Of a stretch of 64,000 nucleotides of DNA, positions 62,857 to 64,000 are shown piece after piece. Numbering within the stretch: the stretch's first letter is position 1; the number at the start of each line of letters is the position of its first letter. Source of the DNA: Sphingobium sp. AP50 (GTDB lineage: Bacteria; Pseudomonadota; Alphaproteobacteria; Sphingomonadales; Sphingomonadaceae); the NCBI RefSeq assembly GCF_900109095.1, contig NZ_FNYZ01000001.1, positions 806,001-870,000 on the forward strand, given 5' to 3'. The notes under the pieces were generated by a model. The model was not told the DNA's origin. It saw only the letters and a list, made by a program, of their open reading frames with translations, and did not search any database. Position numbers and translations under genes: made by a program.

Positions 62857-63978
62857 ACCCGAAAGGGCCGACGGGCGCTTCTTTTCGTCGGTTTTGCCCG
62901 ACATATCTTCCACCGGCGGGGGCAGCAGCACGGTGATGGTCGTGCCCTTGCCCAATGTGCTGGCGATGTCGAATCGGCCGCGATGCCGCTCCACGATATG
63001 TTTGACGATGGCCAGACCCAGCCCAGTGCCGCCCATCGCCCTGCTACGCCCCGAATCAACGCGATAGAATCGCTCGGTCAGGCGGGGCAGGTGATCCGGG
63101 CCGATGCCTTCGCCCTCATCCGCCACGATCAGCCGGGTCATGCCGCTTGGCCCTTCGTTCAGGGTGACATGGATCGGTGTGCCGGGGCGGCCATATTTCA
63201 CCGAATTGCCGATCAGATTGTGCAGCAGTTGCGACAACTGCGCGCGGTCGCCCTGAACCACCGGCAGTTGTGGCGCGATCTCCATCTCCACCTCACGGCC
63301 GCGATCGCCATGGCTGGAGCGGAACACCCCGACCACTTCGGCCGCCAGTTCGGACAGATCGACCCGCGCATCTGGCGGACGATATTTCTCTGATTCGATC
63401 CGGCTCAAGGAGATCAGATCGTCGATCAGCCGCTGCATCCGCCGCGCTTCCCGATCCATGATGGTCAGGAATCGCTGGCGCGTTTCCGTATCCTTGCCGA
63501 GTTCCGGGTCGGCCAGCGTCTCGATAAAGCCCAATATCCCGGCCAGCGGCGTGCGCAGTTCATGGCTGGCATTGGCGACGAAATCGACCCGCATCCGCTC
63601 GGCCGCATGGGTGCCGCTATGGTCGACCAGATGGACGAGCCGGCGCATGTCGCGCACCGCGCCGACCGGCGCCACGCGCATCTGCCAGCGCTGGTCGCGC
63701 GTGCCCAGACCCACCAGTTCGATCATGATCGGTTCGGCCAGCGGTGCGATGCTCGCCAGTCGTTCGGCGGCGGCGGGATGGCGGATGGCGATGCGCGCAT
63801 CCTCCCCCTCGATATGCGCGCCCAGCAATCGGTGCGCCGCGCGGTTGGCCTGAACGATCCGCCCCTTTTCTACCAGCATCAGCGGATCGGATATCCCCTC
63901 CAGCAGGCTGGCGAAGTCGGGATGGGTGATCAGGTCCGTCTGGTCCAGCATCACCGTGGGCGGTGCAGCTGGCCTCAC
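62845..63978 (-). CDS. phoR: Phosphate regulon sensor histidine kinase PhoR (5' end may extend beyond window)
   Basis: At least 377 residues. PAS-like N-terminal part (DPLMLVEKGRIVQANRAAHRLLG), phospho-His (139) in ASHELRTPL, N box HNLIGNSVKYG, G1 DEGEGIG, G2 GGTGLGLAIV. No membrane helix is visible before the PAS, unlike many PhoR proteins, but the frame stays open to the right edge so the N-terminus, and TM helices, may lie outside. Shown start is GTG at 63978. Heads the pho operon. Confidence 0.88.
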   Translation of the reverse strand: MRPAAPPTVMLDQTDLITHPDFASLLEGISDPLMLVEKGRIVQANRAAHRLLGAHIEGEDARIAIRHPAAAERLASIAPLAEPIMIELVGLGTRDQRWQMRVAPVGAVRDMRRLVHLVDHSGTHAAERMRVDFVANASHELRTPLAGILGFIETLADPELGKDTETRQRFLTIMDREARRMQRLIDDLISLSRIESEKYRPPDARVDLSELAAEVVGVFRSSHGDRGREVEMEIAPQLPVVQGDRAQLSQLLHNLIGNSVKYGRPGTPIHVTLNEGPSGMTRLIVADEGEGIGPDHLPRLTERFYRVDSGRSRAMGGTGLGLAIVKHIVERHRGRFDIASTLGKGTTITVLLPPPVEDMSGKTDEKKRPSALSGTVS

Positions 63979-64000
63979 CCCGGAATCGCCGGCCGTGATG

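Overview
The window is GC-rich, gene-dense chromosomal DNA, most likely from a sphingomonad alphaproteobacterium (Sphingobium, Sphingomonas or Novosphingobium type). The best evidence is a serine palmitoyltransferase very close to known Sphingomonas SPT, followed by its own acyl carrier protein. An NDUFS4-like complex I subunit, a split glycine decarboxylase (gcvPA/gcvPB) and a PstA with a long N-terminus agree with this. No rRNA, CRISPR array, transposase, integrase or plasmid/phage replication gene was seen. Two tRNAs are present (Trp-CCA, Gln-TTG).

Layout: 0-8.6 kb holds dgt, then a tandem glycine riboswitch driving gcvT-gcvH-gcvPA-gcvPB, a DUF938 protein and a Tam41-like nucleotidyltransferase. 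8.6-20.3 kb holds a hybrid histidine kinase, the sphingolipid pair spt-acp, an NDUFS4-like gene, hrpB, a TSUP permease, a polyprenyl diphosphate synthase, chorismate mutase, a JmjC/cupin_8 protein and an orphan phage-head-like gene. 20.4-32.8 kb holds an EamA exporter, orphan ORFs, ccmA-ccmB behind a small metallopeptidase, a pterin dehydratase, a large patatin with a lipoprotein, an EEP-family phosphatase, radA, cvpA, a complex-I-associated SDR and proB. 32.9-44.6 kb holds obgE, a TetR/di-iron-like hydrolase pair, two GNATs, rplU-rpmA, a K+/H+ antiporter, a DEAD-box helicase and secE-nusG-rplK-rplA. 44.7-56.6 kb holds tRNA-Trp, YihY, pyrB with a catalytically dead pyrC', a Rieske oxygenase coupled to an FAD oxidoreductase, an SBF transporter, an enoyl-CoA hydratase, a divergent EamA/XRE-cupin pair, a lipoprotein, a MarR regulator and tRNA-Gln. 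56.7 kb to the end is the phosphate regulon, transcribed leftward as phoR-pstSCAB-phoU-phoB.

Most genes are housekeeping. The less ordinary material lies between and inside them. Several families of dispersed palindromic repeats are present. One repeat copy sits in frame inside hrpB, and a hairpin around a CACGTG loop is shared, with compensatory base changes, by two different repeat copies. A ~70-bp element occurs twice, each time just beyond the 3' end of a leftward conserved gene and next to orphan ORFs. Function assignments come from recognising protein motifs by eye; no database search was run.
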